In this document: in pieces, positions 43,531-55,728 of the stretch
Layout: each line of letters starts with the position of its first letter
How positions within the stretch are numbered: position 1 is the first letter of the stretch
DNA from: Gnetum montanum
Lineage: Eukaryota > Streptophyta > Gnetopsida > Gnetales > Gnetaceae
NCBI GenBank assembly: GCA_015680685.1
Contig: MNCI01004796.1
Coordinates: 39,307 to 103,306 of the forward strand
Direction: 5' to 3'
DNA: 64,000 nucleotides
Made by a program: the position numbers and the translations under genes
The notes under the pieces: model-generated
Told to the model about the DNA's origin: nothing
The model's input: the letters and a program-made list of their open reading frames with translations, nothing else
The model's database searches: none

Positions 43531-46300
43531 AGAAATAAAGTCTTTCTACTAGCCAAAGCAAGCCAGAACAACAAATACCTCAACAAATGGACAACATCAC
43601 TTAAATTTTTAATCTCCTCCTTTCAACTCAGTCATGGGGAAGATGGCCATTTGTGCTAATCATACACATGGCTTCTTAGTTTTTCTATTTTTTGTTTTAC
43701 ACATTTTTGTCTTTGCAAATTGTTTATTTTACATCTTCTTGATTTTTGACATTTGTCCTATTTTACACCATTCTTTGTTTTACACCATCATTATTACATT
43801 TGAACTTTTCTTGAATATTTTACACTTTCTTATATATTTTCATTTATTTTAGCGTGATTTTCTAATTTTTGTTAATAAATGTGTTTTGTGCCAACAAGAC
43901 ATAGAGGTGCTGTAGTTGTTGCTGATGGTAGTTTGTGCTTAATGTTTTGTTTGCTAATGTTTGCTTTTTATTTCTGAATATTTGTGTTGATGGCTAAGAC
44001 ATGGTTTCTTTTTCATGGAATAGGTAGTGAGCCCATGACATCTACCCATCCACAGACTCTATGGTTTTCCTTGTTTTGAAAATTTTAGGTCACTTTCATT
44101 AAATAAAATTTAATGAATTTATGACCTTAGTATTTTTGGAATTGGGAAGGATTCAAAGGTTTGCACAGGATGTGACTTCAAGGGAATTCATTACTCTTTG
44201 TACTCTTCTATTTACTTGGGTGCATGAGTGGTTTTCATAGACTTCTTACCATTCCATGTTGACCAATAATAGAAAGCTGAATAAAGCCTTTACATGATGT
44301 GGTATATATATAGAAAAAACAAAACAAAAACACAAAAGAAAACATGATGGGAATTCAAAGCACACCCCTTAGACCAATAAATAGGCTGCATGCACTAATT
44401 ATGAGACTAGAAAGACATGTTACCCATGCCTAAAGATCCTCTCTAACTAAGGCCCTCTCTTACTTCCTGCTCCTTTTTTCTTCTCTTTATGGAATGGTGG
44501 TTGTTCTATAGAAGAACTCTTGTGTATCGAGGGGGTGGATTGGTCTTGGAGTGAGGATGCGAAGTTACTATAGGTGGTTGGTTTTGGTTTGGACCAAGGA
44601 TGGATCTTCTTAGGTCATTTTAAATATAAATCCATAAGGGACTTCTTATGACCTCAATTCAGAAATCCATTTCACCTTCTCCATTATCCATCCATGTTTT
44701 TGTAACTCACATCATTGCTAGTGTCCATTTTCTTGATTCAGTATCTTTGTCTAACATACTTGAATTCTTGGGTAGACTCTTTTGGATTTTGGTCCTTAAC
44801 TTCCATCAACTATTGATTGCCTATGGGGCCCACAGACTCTTTAGGTTGAGGTTATGTGAGGGTAAACAAGGCATGTGCTTGCTATGGGGAGGACCCACTT
44901 GCATATCTCTTGGTTAGGTTTGTTAAGTACTTTAGCCTTAGGCATTCATGCAATTAGAATCTTTCATACATCCATCTTCTGCATCCAACCATATGGTCCT
45001 TTACATATTTTCTTTGAATCACACATTTTCCATGAAATTTTTGAATATTTGAGCTTTTCAAGACCTTCTTCAATACTTTCATCATATTCTTGGCTTCTTT
45101 GGGACTCCATGGACTCCAAATTCATTCAAAAATTCCTTCTATTTTTCAAGATATTCACATTGGAAAATTTTTTTTATGGACCCTATAAATGGGGCCTCAT
45201 TGACAGAGCCCATGCATATATGGGCCCCATATATGTGGCCTCATCGATGCAGCACAAAAATAATATAAATATGTGCAACACTACTTAGATATTTTTACAT
45301 TTGCTCACAAATGCCAAGAGAGTTTTTTTAAATTTTCAAAGCCCAGAACCTTCTAGAGCCCATAAGTTCTTAACCATTTATCCAAATCACTCTATTCTTT
45401 GACCCTATAGCTATTGGAGGTAAGATCTTAGTCGTGGGGGCCACAAATGTGCCATTCTTGACAAAAATGTTTTTGTCATTTTTCTAACTCCCACAAATGT
45501 TGAACTAAGAAGTCAACATTTAAACACCAAATTAGAGAAGTTAAACCCTTTCAACAAGCTATGGTGACACTTATAATGAAAATTTATTAAATAATAATAA
45601 AAAAATATCAATCTAACATGGTCCAACCTTAGCTAAGTGTAACTAACTATTGAGAGAAGGTACTCAAATATTCAAAGTTGCATGTTATATCTACTAACCC
45701 ATGGATGTGTTGTGACCGTAGATGGCACTAAAACATAAATACATGGAGGAAGGAGGAATATCTTAAGAAACAAAGAAATGGCCAAGAATGAGAAGGGGCC
45801 ATGAACAAAACCAGGAAGAACCACTTGAAACCCATGCCAAAAGTCCTCTTAGGGAAGAGGTTGAAGTTAGAAGCATGCCTAAATGAAATTAGATTAAGCA
45901 AGGTCTAAAAAATAATGCTCAAAGAGTTAAACTTTAGCTCTTTCCTGGAGTAAGCACCGAAATAAGTATAAGAAAAACTAAAGCCCTCTTCCATGTGGTC
46001 AATTTTCACTTCCATTAGGGAGTGGGACACGGGAGAGATATTCTTATTCTAGAACAACAAGCAAGTTGGTTCAACAGTCAAAATCAAGTACATCTTAGTG
46101 TCCTACTCAGTGTAGGCCATTAATGAAGTGCTTGTGTTTCCAGAAGTTAGGGGAATCTTGCTAATATTCCAATGTAGGAAGACCTTAGTATCAAAAAGGA
46201 ATGGATGTGATGGTGCTTTGGTGTTGACTACAAGAGTACGATGCGCTCACATTGGTAGAAAGAATTCACTACAAGATTATGGCCTTTCACATAAAACCCC
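43531..46300 (+). other. E6 post-pol spacer
   Basis: It starts with a CAGTCATGGGG motif (43628-43640) homologous to E4 12482-12494, then T-rich sequence to 43860. A GTGACTTCAAGGGAATT block near 44170 is the inverse of the shared CCCCTTGA..TCAC block of E1-E4. The LLWGGPTC block is at 44873-44905. A U3-like patch with TATA is at 45170-45290. A weak coding signal on the plus strand begins near 45730 but is heavily broken. Confidence 0.5.
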
Positions 46301-48490
46301 ACACTGAGGCCCAGTAAAATCATTATCTTTTCTACCCATGTATGCGCTGCTCCAAGGGGGAGATTCCCTATTAACCTTTCATAGCTAATTTATCGAAAGA
46401 TAAAGAAGTGGTTTAATGAGAATGAACATGGAAAGAAGGCACTCCCCTTTCCATACCTCATCAAAAAACTTTGTCGGAGGGGAGGGATAGTTTGTTATAT
46501 AAATGATTCTGTCAAGCATGCTTTGACCACTAATTGGGAAAAGATGATGACAAATAAAATGCCTACAATAACCATTCAAGAAGCAAAGCAGTAGCCACCA
46601 CCTCCACCTACCACTCAAATAATTATGCTAGATGTTACTACAACATCTCAATGGTTGCATGAGTATCAAGAATGGATCTTGAACGAACAAGAGCAACAAG
46701 TAGGCATGAGTGGTGGAGACCCATAAGTGTACTAGCCAGTAATGAGTCATCTAAATGAGGTGGCTTGAATAGTTAGCTTGATGGGAGGAGGTGGATCCAT
46801 TTTCTTGGCCCAACGAATGCAGTTGTCTATGAGGTCGAATCCTAGTGCTAGAGAGGTAATGGTATCTCTTACAGAATAATAGCCACTCTTAGAAATTTTT
46901 GGAAATTTTGCAACCTTGTCGATGTGCTTGGAGGAAGGCAAGGGGGCAATAGTAATGTTGATGCATCATCAAGGGTAAGAGACAATAGCAGAGGTGGTTG
47001 CTAACAGAATCACCAAATTCCTCAATGCACCTATGGCATTTGTACGAGACATCACTACACTTAAGGATGTGTAGATGTCCGTAGGGATCATAAGTAGTAG
47101 ATTAAGCATATCATAGCATGAACAACTACTGGACCACCTAGTAGGAACTAACAAACCACTTTTTGATCTCTTTGATCTTTTGGAAAATTGCTACAACCCA
47201 GTTGGAGTTGCTAGAGGCAAAGGGAAAAAACATTACCTTGAAAGCACAACTCAAAATAGCGAAGGAACTAAACAAATTCTTGGTTGCTAAAGTTGCTAAA
47301 TTAAGAGTCCATATTGCTAACCTTGTATTTCTCAATCCTACATTGGCAAGATATGAAGCTCTTGAACAGATTCACACTAGACTAAAAGGGGTTGAGGATG
47401 TGATGGAAACAGTGATGTTCTATTGATCCTTGGCAAAGGCTACCTAATACAAAATTCATAAGGCCTTGGATTTCACTTGCCAACAATATGTGCAATTGAC
47501 CATAGAGAACCATCACCTATGAAATGTTGATAAGCATAAATAATAGTTAACTAACTTTATCCATCATCAGTAGGAGCAACTAGCCAAAGTGAATATAGAG
47601 CGAAGGAGATTGGAAGCTAACAATAGAAACTTCTCCATGGAGAAGGTCCATGACCTTCACCAAAAGACTAAAATAGAAATATTTGCATCTAAATTAGAGG
47701 CTTCCAAATTTGAGAGATTCAAAGATCATTATATAGATCAAGTTAATCTACAAAATGAAGTGAATAAAAAGCACATCCAGTTGGTGAAGGTAAAAGTAAA
47801 TGAAACCCTCCAACAACTCTAGCAAGGAAGAGATGTTTGGCAACCTATCATTGATAGGATTGATGCCTATAATAAGGTGAAAATCTACATGAAAGAGTTG
47901 TAGATTGAGGAGATGATAGAATACATGGAGCTTGTCAATCTTCGATATGCAAATTTGGCTATGTTGGTTGCCAAACAAATGTGGTTAGAACTAGAGAAGC
48001 AAATGGTTAGCTCATACTTGTTATACAAGACTAAGTTCAAGCATTATAAGGACACCAAGAAAAAGCTTATAGTGGAAAACACTGAACTTAAAGTTCTGAA
48101 GGGAAAATACATTGATTAGAGATCTACTGCCAAGAACTTGGCTAGAAGGATGAATGACTACCAAGAGTTGCAAAACGTAGTAAAGGCATTCAATGTCAAA
48201 AGCAAAAAATTTGCTACCTAGTTTGTTAATGTTAAGGACTTGTTCCCAATAATGCCATATGTATGGGATATTCCCATTCTAGCCCACATTGGCGATGTCG
48301 TGTGGACTATGAACGATCCTTCGAGCAAGGAGGAGAAGATGAAGATATTACTAGATGCCTTTCACCTTCCATCGAAGGTTATAAGTATAACAAGATAGCC
48401 ATAGCTACCTCAGCCACTATACATGCTAGAAATTGGTGAAGGTCCTTCAAAACCTCAGGAGCCTTCACCACTTAGGACTATCTGATCTTC
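46300..48490 (+). pseudogene. E6 post-pol ORF (ORF3) with coiled-coil region
   Basis: Frame-broken plus-strand ORF between integrase and the 3' LTR. Near 46395-46590 it reads KKWFNENEHGKKA, then PYLIKKLCRRGGIVCYINDS, a LI..LC signature also seen in 'putative plant transposon protein' ORFs of Ty3/gypsy elements. Next is a P-rich break. From 47163 to 48230 three long frames (87, 77 and 68 codons) read in succession as K/E/L-rich, heptad-like sequence (AKGKNITLKAQLKIAKELNK; YLLYKTKFKHYKDTKKKLI). The protein end (about 48240-48480) has DLFPIMPYVWDIPILAHIGD and a PS-rich tail. Function is unknown. The size suggests 600-700 residues when intact. Confidence 0.55.
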
Positions 48491-48709
48491 TCAACCACCT
48501 TCACACCATTAGAGGATGTGCTGTCCAATTTTGAATAGTCATGTCATGGTGTTCAATTATGTGTTATGAACACCATCAATTTTTGTAATGTTGTTGGTTT
48601 GTACACTTGAGCTCTCAGTTTTGTCAAGTTAATTTGTTATGATAAGAGTTAGTCAATAATCCCATACCTTTCTAATTTAGTAAAGGAACTTAAGGAGAAG
48701 TTTTCATTT

Positions 48710-48722
48710 AGTCATAGGGGTA
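48710..48722 (+). other. Polypurine tract of E6
   Basis: GTCATAGGGGTA lies directly before the TGATGAATC of the 3' LTR. Confidence 0.65.
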
Positions 48723-49667
48723 TGATGAATCATCATTGTGTCATGTCCACAGGCTACATTGACATGGCCTCATCAATGCAGCCTTATTTACATGGTGTTG
48801 CCTTGTCAATGGGGCTACGTTGATGTAGTGTTTGCTGCATCTATGGGACCCCGTCAACGTAGCGCTAAAATAAAGTCTATAAATACATGCTTACTAGTTG
48901 TGTTTATGGGATGTCTTGTCATAGTTGTATTAGAGCTCTTGGAGTTTTGTCATTTGAGAGTTAGAATATTTCTCTGAGTGCTCACAACATGAGTTAGAAA
49001 GTGTATGGATCTTTATTCTAGCACTGTTATACCTAAACCACACCAGTGTGAATGATAATAAAGACAAGCCTTTTAATCAAACCTTGCAGCACTTAGAATA
49101 GATTAATGATTTGTTTATGCAGTTATTGTTTTCATTAATTATGAAATTAATTAATATAAATTAGACTTCAAGTAATTAGTTAATTAATTAAGCTAAATAG
49201 ATTAAATACATTAGTATGATCACTTCAAGTGTAAACATGTATTTTCTTGGTAATCCCAGCAGTGTTATTGCTTGGTTTGCCTAGTAGCATAACACTTGGT
49301 AATCTTAGTAACAGATATGTGGGTTTAGGAGGTGTATGGAGAGTGGGACCAGATGCTTATGTTAGGACTAGTTAGAGATTAGTTAGTTAGTTAAATTAAA
49401 TTATCTATTAAATTACTTCATTTCTCTATTTTTAAGCACCAAGAACATAAAACATAAAATAATAAAAATCATATGCCTCAATTACACTTAACCATACCTT
49501 TGTACATCACAAGTGTAATTGGAAAGACAATGAATGATTGTTAGGGCAAGGTTCACTTTTTAGAAAACTAGTGTACCAAAAAACCTGGAGTCTACAGAAT
49601 TTGACCAGATCGCATGTGAACACTTTGTGATTCATATGGTTGGGCGTAGTACCTCAACTACTCATCA
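48723..49667 (+). repeat. E6 3' LTR
   Basis: A 945-bp LTR, TGATGAATC...CTACTCATCA. The U3 repeats (48750-48865) contain CAATGGGGCTACGTTGATGT-type units, with the TATA box at 48877-48885 and GATAATAAAGACAAGC near 49035. TTGGTAATCCCAGCAG is at 49246 and a second copy near 49290. It ends with the GTTGGGCGTAG..CTCATCA terminus common to E1-E5. Confidence 0.9.
48877..48885 (+). promoter_or_regulatory. LTR TATA box (E6 3' LTR)
   Basis: ctataaata on the plus strand, directly after the U3 repeat array. The E5 LTR has tatataaa at about 51810. Confidence 0.7.
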
Positions 49668-49672
49668 AAAGT
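49668..49672. repeat. Target-site duplication of E6, right (AAAGT)
   Basis: Identical to 37398-37402. Confidence 0.8.
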
Positions 49673-51715
49673 AAATAGTAGAAAAAATCCACATAGCCCA
49701 CCCCTTGTAGTTAAGATAAGGCTAGGACAATGATGATGATGAAACTCCAAAATGATATACTATGTTAATGAATCATTAAGAACTCAATTGCATGTATAAT
49801 TACAACAAAGATTTTGCACATTCGTTTCCTTCATAAGATTAAACTACCCACTTAGCTACATAACTTTCAAGTGTATCTTAAGTTTGAATTATTGAGAATG
49901 TTTATTACATAACGGTTAGCTTTTCATATATTAAACTAATATTGTTTCAATTTAAATTAATTAATACAATCTTTATATAACCATTTGAGTAGAGCCCAAT
50001 TGGTAGGTGTTTTGGTTTGTTTATGACAAGTTAATTGCTTAATTACTATGTTTGAATTATATTTAAGATACTATTATGTTCTTTCTTATGTTGTACCTAA
50101 GAACTACTAAAGTATTTTGTTGCCTACATATCCAGTAGTATATAGATAATCATCACTAAATCCTTCTTCTACCTTAATAGTTAACCATATAGATGGGATA
50201 AAAGGCATCATCATGACAAATATGATGACATTTTCAAACTTTTTTGTGAAGGTAATCCAACTTTGACCATTCCCTCCATCTCTTCCAAAAGGGAAAAGAA
50301 GTTTTTGTTTTTATTTCCTTTCTAGTTTTTGAAAGAAATCTAGCTTTTATTAACAAGGAGAAAGCTAAGTAATTTTCATAACATAGCAAATAGAAACTTA
50401 GGATTCTTCATAACTAAAATAAATTCAATAGTCGAAGGAGAAGAATTATTCTAAGGAACTAGGATCAATGAAGAAGTAAGTTTGAACCTCATAGGCCTAT
50501 GGAAAGCATCTTCAACCATATGACCAAAAATTCTAATATTTATAAACTTATAAAGTTTAAGCAAATAAAATATTTGTAACACTCCTATAGTGAGCATTTT
50601 CATTAAAGTAGAAAGTAACATCTCAAAGAATGCAACTTCTTGAAAATATTTGTCACTAACCAAGACTTTTTGGAAGTTAATGCTAAGTTGAAGCTACAAT
50701 TTTTCCATTTTAAAAGGTGTATTGCAATGTTGAGGTGTAACTTGAAATTGTAAAAGGTATCTTTCCAAAACATTATAGATACTAAAAGTCTTACAATGTT
50801 AAGAAGCTAGTTTGTTAAAATAAGTATAATTCTAAGTGTTTGAGTAAATAAAAAAAATAAGAAAACAAGAATGATATCATGAAGGCAAATTGCGGGTATA
50901 GAAGTAGGGTATTAAAAAATTTAATGCAATAATAAATTCAATACAAACTTGAAAAATTGATAAAGAAAAGGTTCTAGAAAGATGAGGAAATGGAGCACAA
51001 CAACATAATTTCAATTTTATTCAAAAAATATTAAAGGTGGCATCCATGATAATGTAGAAGATTCCCATATAACTATTCTTGTATCAATCCAAACAAAATC
51101 ACATTATGTTGGAATTGAAACTAGAAGATGGAAATAATGTGTAATGAGGACAAAATTTTTCAATTGTGCCTAATAATTGTAGTAGAAGATAAATAATAAA
51201 TATTATTAGACTATTGTAAAATAGATGTCTCCAAAACAAACCAGAAGTCTCAAGTTAAAATTTTTATGAGCTATTTAATTTGTCATTGTGTTAGTTCTAT
51301 GGCATTATATACAAGAAGTGTTTAAACCACATGATTATTAGACACATATGTTAAACATATGATTTGCTGAAATAATGCATTTTGTACAAACTAATTTGTT
51401 AGATAGATCTTTTACGTTTATAAAAATGTAATTACATTATAGTTTTAGAATTATAGTGAAGACATTAAGGATAATTAATACATAAATGTAAAATGAAAAT
51501 TTGAGGAAAAAAATTTGAAGGGCACTCAGAATATCTCCACACTTCTAGTCATTTAGTTCATAGGATAAATTCCACATGCTAAATAGTTTGAATAAATACC
51601 ATAAATAAAGAAGTATGTAGCCAATTTTTCTTAAGTTAAAATGATTAGATTCATCAAAGGCAAAAACACGCATGAAAATAGCTTCATAGTAAGAGTCTTA
51701 CTATGAAAAACCTAG
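49673..51715. other. Intergenic, AT-rich
   Basis: No recognisable gene, element or structured RNA. Short ORFs are not supported by composition or motifs. Confidence 0.5.
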
Positions 51716-52541
51716 TGATGAATCATTGGTCGACTATGTCAATGAGGTCAGATCAATGTGTAACTGTTGATGCATGATTTGATGCATCGATGAAGCATAT
51801 GGTCTTGCCTATATAAATGTGGGTACCTATGGCATTTAATACATTCATTTATTAGTAGCATATAATAGATCTTGCGGTTTATTCTTTTGAGAGTTAGAAT
51901 ATTTTCTAAGTGCCTACAGTAGAAGTTGAGAAGTGTATGGATCTTTATTCGAGAACTAATGTACCTAGACACTTCAATATGAATGGCAATAAAGATGAGC
52001 TTCTTGATAAACTTTGCATCACTTGGAATTAGCATAATATTTACTTTAATGCACTTTACTATTATGTAATTTACTTTCATGAATTTAATTAATTAATTAA
52101 ATATGAATAATTAATGCACATAAGTATGACCACCTTGAGCATACATTAATGCTTGGTCTTCCTAGTGGTGTTTATGCTTGGTAACCCAGTAGCATTGCAA
52201 TGTGTTTAGGATGAGTATGGTAGGTGGGAACAGATGCTTATTTTAGGATTTGATTAAGGTGTTAGATAATTTCTAGATTAATTAAGCATTTAATTACTTT
52301 ATTTTCATGCTTAGGGAGATTGACTAAAAATATAAAAGTTATACAAATCATGTACCTTAGTTACACTTAACCATACCATTAAACCTCACAAGTGGAACTA
52401 ATAAGACAATGATCATGTTTGTGAGTTCACTACCTAGATAATATGTACTTAGAGAACTAAAGTCTATAGAATTCAACTGGATCATTTAGTGAACACTAGT
52501 GATTTGAATGGTTAGGAGTAGGGACTGCTTGTTGCTCATCA
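51716..52541 (+). repeat. E5 5' LTR
   Basis: An 826-bp LTR, TGATGAATCATTGG...TTGCTCATCA, related to the E6 LTR. The U3 has TGATGCAT/GATGCATCGATG repeats, a TATA box near 51810 and GCAATAAAGATGAGC near 51988, then TTGGTAACCCAGTAGC. It is followed by a PBS-like sequence, so it is a 5' LTR and not a solo LTR. Confidence 0.8.
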
Positions 52542-52542
52542 T

Positions 52543-52560
52543 TGACATCATTGGCAAGGA
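52543..52560 (+). other. Primer binding site of E5 (strongly decayed)
   Basis: TGACATCATTGGCAAGGA starts one base after the LTR. It matches the tRNA-Asp complement at 12 of 18 positions, with mostly G-to-A changes. The ATTTTAGTTAGCTA that follows resembles the sequence after the E1 and E3 PBS. Confidence 0.5.
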
Positions 52561-52685
52561 TTTTAGTTAGCTATGTGTGCTACCTATGAAGTTAGTGAAA
52601 TTATTCAACGATTTTGTAACTAACCTTAAAGTTGAAATAAATTAGAAAAATAATAAAATAAAATTATTTTTTCACAAGAACTAAG

Positions 52686-53041
52686 ATGGCTTCTTCTTAC
52701 AAGGAGAACTCCCCATCACTCTTTATGGGCAATTCCAATCGAAAAATGCAAGAAGGCCCGAAACCACCCATGCCCCAACAATGCAAAGTGGTGTATACGC
52801 ATCTAGATGAGTACACTCTAGATTTCACCTTCATCTTGCACCAAGATGAACAACTTTAGTGGAGGGACATGGATAGCAACATCATGTTGTCTCTTGATTG
52901 GTTAGTTCCTATGATGTTATTCCACAATCTTATGAAATTGGGCATTGTAAGACTCAATGTTGAGTACGAGGTGCAAGATCATTTCTACCAAGATTATCAC
53001 CCTCACAGAGACACAAAGAAAGAAAGATCAATAGATGGAAG
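52686..53041 (+). pseudogene. gag: E5 gag, N-terminal part
   Basis: The start ATG is at 52686 (MASSYKEN). The frame has one stop before WRDMDSNIM and reads through DHFYQDYHPHRDTKKERSID. E6 has the homologous WHDMEHNMVMPLNRFV and YQDYHSTQTQRRRD. The frame is cut at 53041 by the LTR terminus of element A. It shows what the N-terminal Gag of this family looks like, which is missing in E4 and E6. Confidence 0.65.
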
Positions 53042-55728
53042 TGTAGTGATTGAAAATATTAGTGGTTGGAATCACCAAGGGATCAATGGATGCACAGCCT
53101 TAACCCTACCTCCATGTGAGGGCCTTGTGGGAAAACAGAGGTGGAGCATTGTGGATGATCTTGTTGATCGAATAGGAACTTTGTCATTGGTAGCTAGGGT
53201 GGTGGCTATAAATGGGGGTGGTGTGGTTAGCCAAAATGCCAACGTGAATGATGCAAAATAGTGCTAAGTGTTTAAGTGGTATTTCATAGTAAGTGTAGAG
53301 CATAGTCATGAAATGGAGGTGAGTGTAGTCAAGGGTTTCAACCAAAATGAGGATGTTAACCCACAAAGACTATTGCCTGAGCATAGTTAAACCTGATTGC
53401 ATGTTGCAAATTTGCAAAAATGCAAGAAAAATGCTAAAAATATGGGAAATAGAAGAGAAACGGAACACCTCCCCAAATGGGATGTGTAGTTAACTCTATA
53501 AGGGGCTTAAAATGTATGTGGTATAATAGGCAGAGTGGAGAGTGTAGTCATAGTTTTGGTGGTGTTGGTCCATGAATTTTGGTGCTCACCATGGTGTCCA
53601 TGCCTGCTAGGTTGGCCATCATGGTGTACTGTGGACTATGGTATCCTGCAGGGTTGCGGTGGACCATAGAATGCAACTCTACCTCTCTACTGGTGTGGTG
53701 TGCTTTGGGTCTTGTTCACCCATGGAGCTAAGTGCCAAGATGCCAAAATGCCCGAAATGCAAAAGTGCCAACTGGTAAAAATGGAAGCCAAGCCCTAAAC
53801 TATGAAGCATAGGGATATTTATACGGTTATGGTTAGCCCAACATGCGTATCATGTGCCACTATGCTCTAGGGTAGTTGGAACTACGCTTACCACAACTAT
53901 GCTCTGGTGTTAAGCTTTGCGATTTTAAGCAATGTCATTACTCTGACAAAGTCAATGAAGTCAAGAGATTGTAACTATGTTTCCCAGCTTCATGGAAAAG
54001 ACCGTAAAGTACAATATCAAAAAATGCAACTTTTGGAGAGTACGCTCCAGGTTTATGCTCTATAGTGTAGTTATAGTTTTTGAGCAAAGGGGATGCAAAA
54101 ATGCAAAATGCTACTATTGGAGAGGTGTTGGAGTTAATGCGGATGCTGATGCTAAGGTGTGGGGAACTTTAGAGGCTATTCTTGCTAACTACACTTTGAC
54201 TACACTCTAGAGAATAGTCCTTAACTTAGGCAAAATCTGGTCAAAATTGGCAAAACGTTGCTAAGTGTTGACTATGCTCTAGGGGAGGCTAACTACACTC
54301 CTAAGCATAGTGAATGTAGGCTCAACACTCAGAGAAATCTATAAAATCTATTGCTTGAGGTGATTACACTAACTATGCTCTAGAGAGTAGTTAAGAGGTG
54401 TAGTCCCAATAGTTAGAAAATTCTAGCATATAGTGTTGACTATGCTGACTACGCTCTAGAGTGTAGTCTTAGTGGTGAGAGTGTAGTCTAGATACTATAG
54501 CCAAATTTGCAAGATGAGACATTATAGTGTACCTATGCTCTATAGTGTAGTTATAGTCTGATTTGGCTAAGTGTAGACTATGCTGACAACCACATAACAT
54601 GAGATGAGAGTAAAATACTAGATGCGAGGATGCTACAAGTGCTGCAATAGCTAGGCTAGCTATAGGTGCTTGAAGAGCCAATAAAGGTGCTTGGGCGATG
54701 ATGCTACAACTACTCTAAAGGGTTGTGTTGATGATGAGAGTTGAAAGTATCAACAACATGCCCAAGGCCAGTAATGTTGCAAGTGCAGCCTAGAGTTGGC
54801 AGTGCTACTAATCATGGTAGGAGCTCTGGAAGGTCAAAAAAATGCCTAAGGGTAGTTTCGAAAGATTAGAAAAATGTCAGGGGGTAATAATGCTGCAAAT
54901 GTTCCAAAGGCCTCTCCCAATGATAAGAACTTCATCCTTTAATTATAGTGTCCCATCCCACCCATGAGATGTGGGTAGATGATGAGTTGGAAGGATTCTC
55001 GCTTGCTCATAGAACTATGTGTGTTGAACTATGAACCTAGTTTAAGGTCTTGGTAGACCATGTGCTTTGCTAGTTTAGGGTCCTAGCAAATCATGAACCT
55101 AGTTTAAGGTCTTGGTAGACTGTGGTGCGCTAGTTTATAGTCTTAGTAGACTATTGTGTGCTAGTTTAATGTCATAGCAGATAGTGGATGTTGTGCCCAT
55201 TTAACATCATGACCCAAGGACGATTTGTGCCAGTTTATAGTCATAGCGAACTTTTGCCTACCTTGCTTTGATGAGTTACATTGTTGTGTGCATAGCCATG
55301 GTACATGCTTGTAAGATCATGCAAAAATCAACTAGTAAAACAACATCAAGTGGAAATTATGTAACAAAGTTAAAATATACAAATGAAAGAAAGGTAATGT
55401 GAGAAGTGATAGTTTTGGACTATTTGGGTTATAGTGATAGTTTAGGGCCATGGCGGGTCATGTATTGCCAGTTTAAGGCCATGGCAGGCCGGAGATGCTA
55501 GTTTAAGACCATGGTGGACCATGCCTTATTTTTGGAGTTTTGGTTTTGTTATTTTTATGTATTTTTGATGTTTTTCATGAAATGCGTAAACAAAGAAAAA
55601 ATGTGTAAATGAAGAAAAATGATGCATAAACTAAGTAGGTGAAATGCAAAAATATGAACTAGTGCAATGCAGTAAAAATCAGAAATGCATGGCACGTGGA
55701 GGTAAGAGGTAGATGGGCACCTAGCACA
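53042..55728 (-). repeat. Element A 3' LTR (about 2.7 kb)
   Basis: Its terminus TGTAGTGATTGAAAATATTAG corresponds to TGTGACGTTTGAAAATGTTAG at 58103, and the other end is set by GGCCAAAAA before TGTGCTAGG on the minus strand. The TATA box (TATAAATA, minus) is near 53824-53817. U3 carries degenerate repeats of ACTATGCTCTAGAG/TGTAGTC (54030-54560) and CTAGTTTAAGGTCTTGGTAG (55018-55240). R-U5 is the stretch below 53817. Confidence 0.7.

Larger units (their letters stand above)
37403..49667 (+). mobile_element. E6: Ty3/gypsy LTR element with full but dead pol
   Basis: Flanked by a perfect AAAGT duplication. The 3' LTR is complete (48723-49667), while the 5' LTR is cut to about 190 bp of U3. The gene order gag, protease, RT, RNase H, integrase, post-pol ORF is that of Ty3/gypsy, and the Gag, protease and post-pol ORF ally it with E1-E5. 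Stops and frameshifts affect every domain. It is the only copy here on the plus strand with RT and integrase. The intact duplication with a truncated 5' LTR shows that the deletion happened after insertion. Confidence 0.9.

Noticed and set aside
43634-43852. Hydrophobic 72-codon ORF after integrase, possible env transmembrane segment
   Set aside because: It comes from a T-rich tract that yields F and L codons in any frame. There is no signal peptide followed by an ectodomain.
46385-46618. Minus-strand ORF of 77 codons
   Set aside because: It is a shadow of the plus-strand post-pol ORF, which has the recognisable PYLIKKLC region here.
51716-52541. Solo LTR
   Set aside because: A decayed tRNA-Asp-type PBS and Gag N-terminal codons follow it, so it is the 5' LTR of a longer element.
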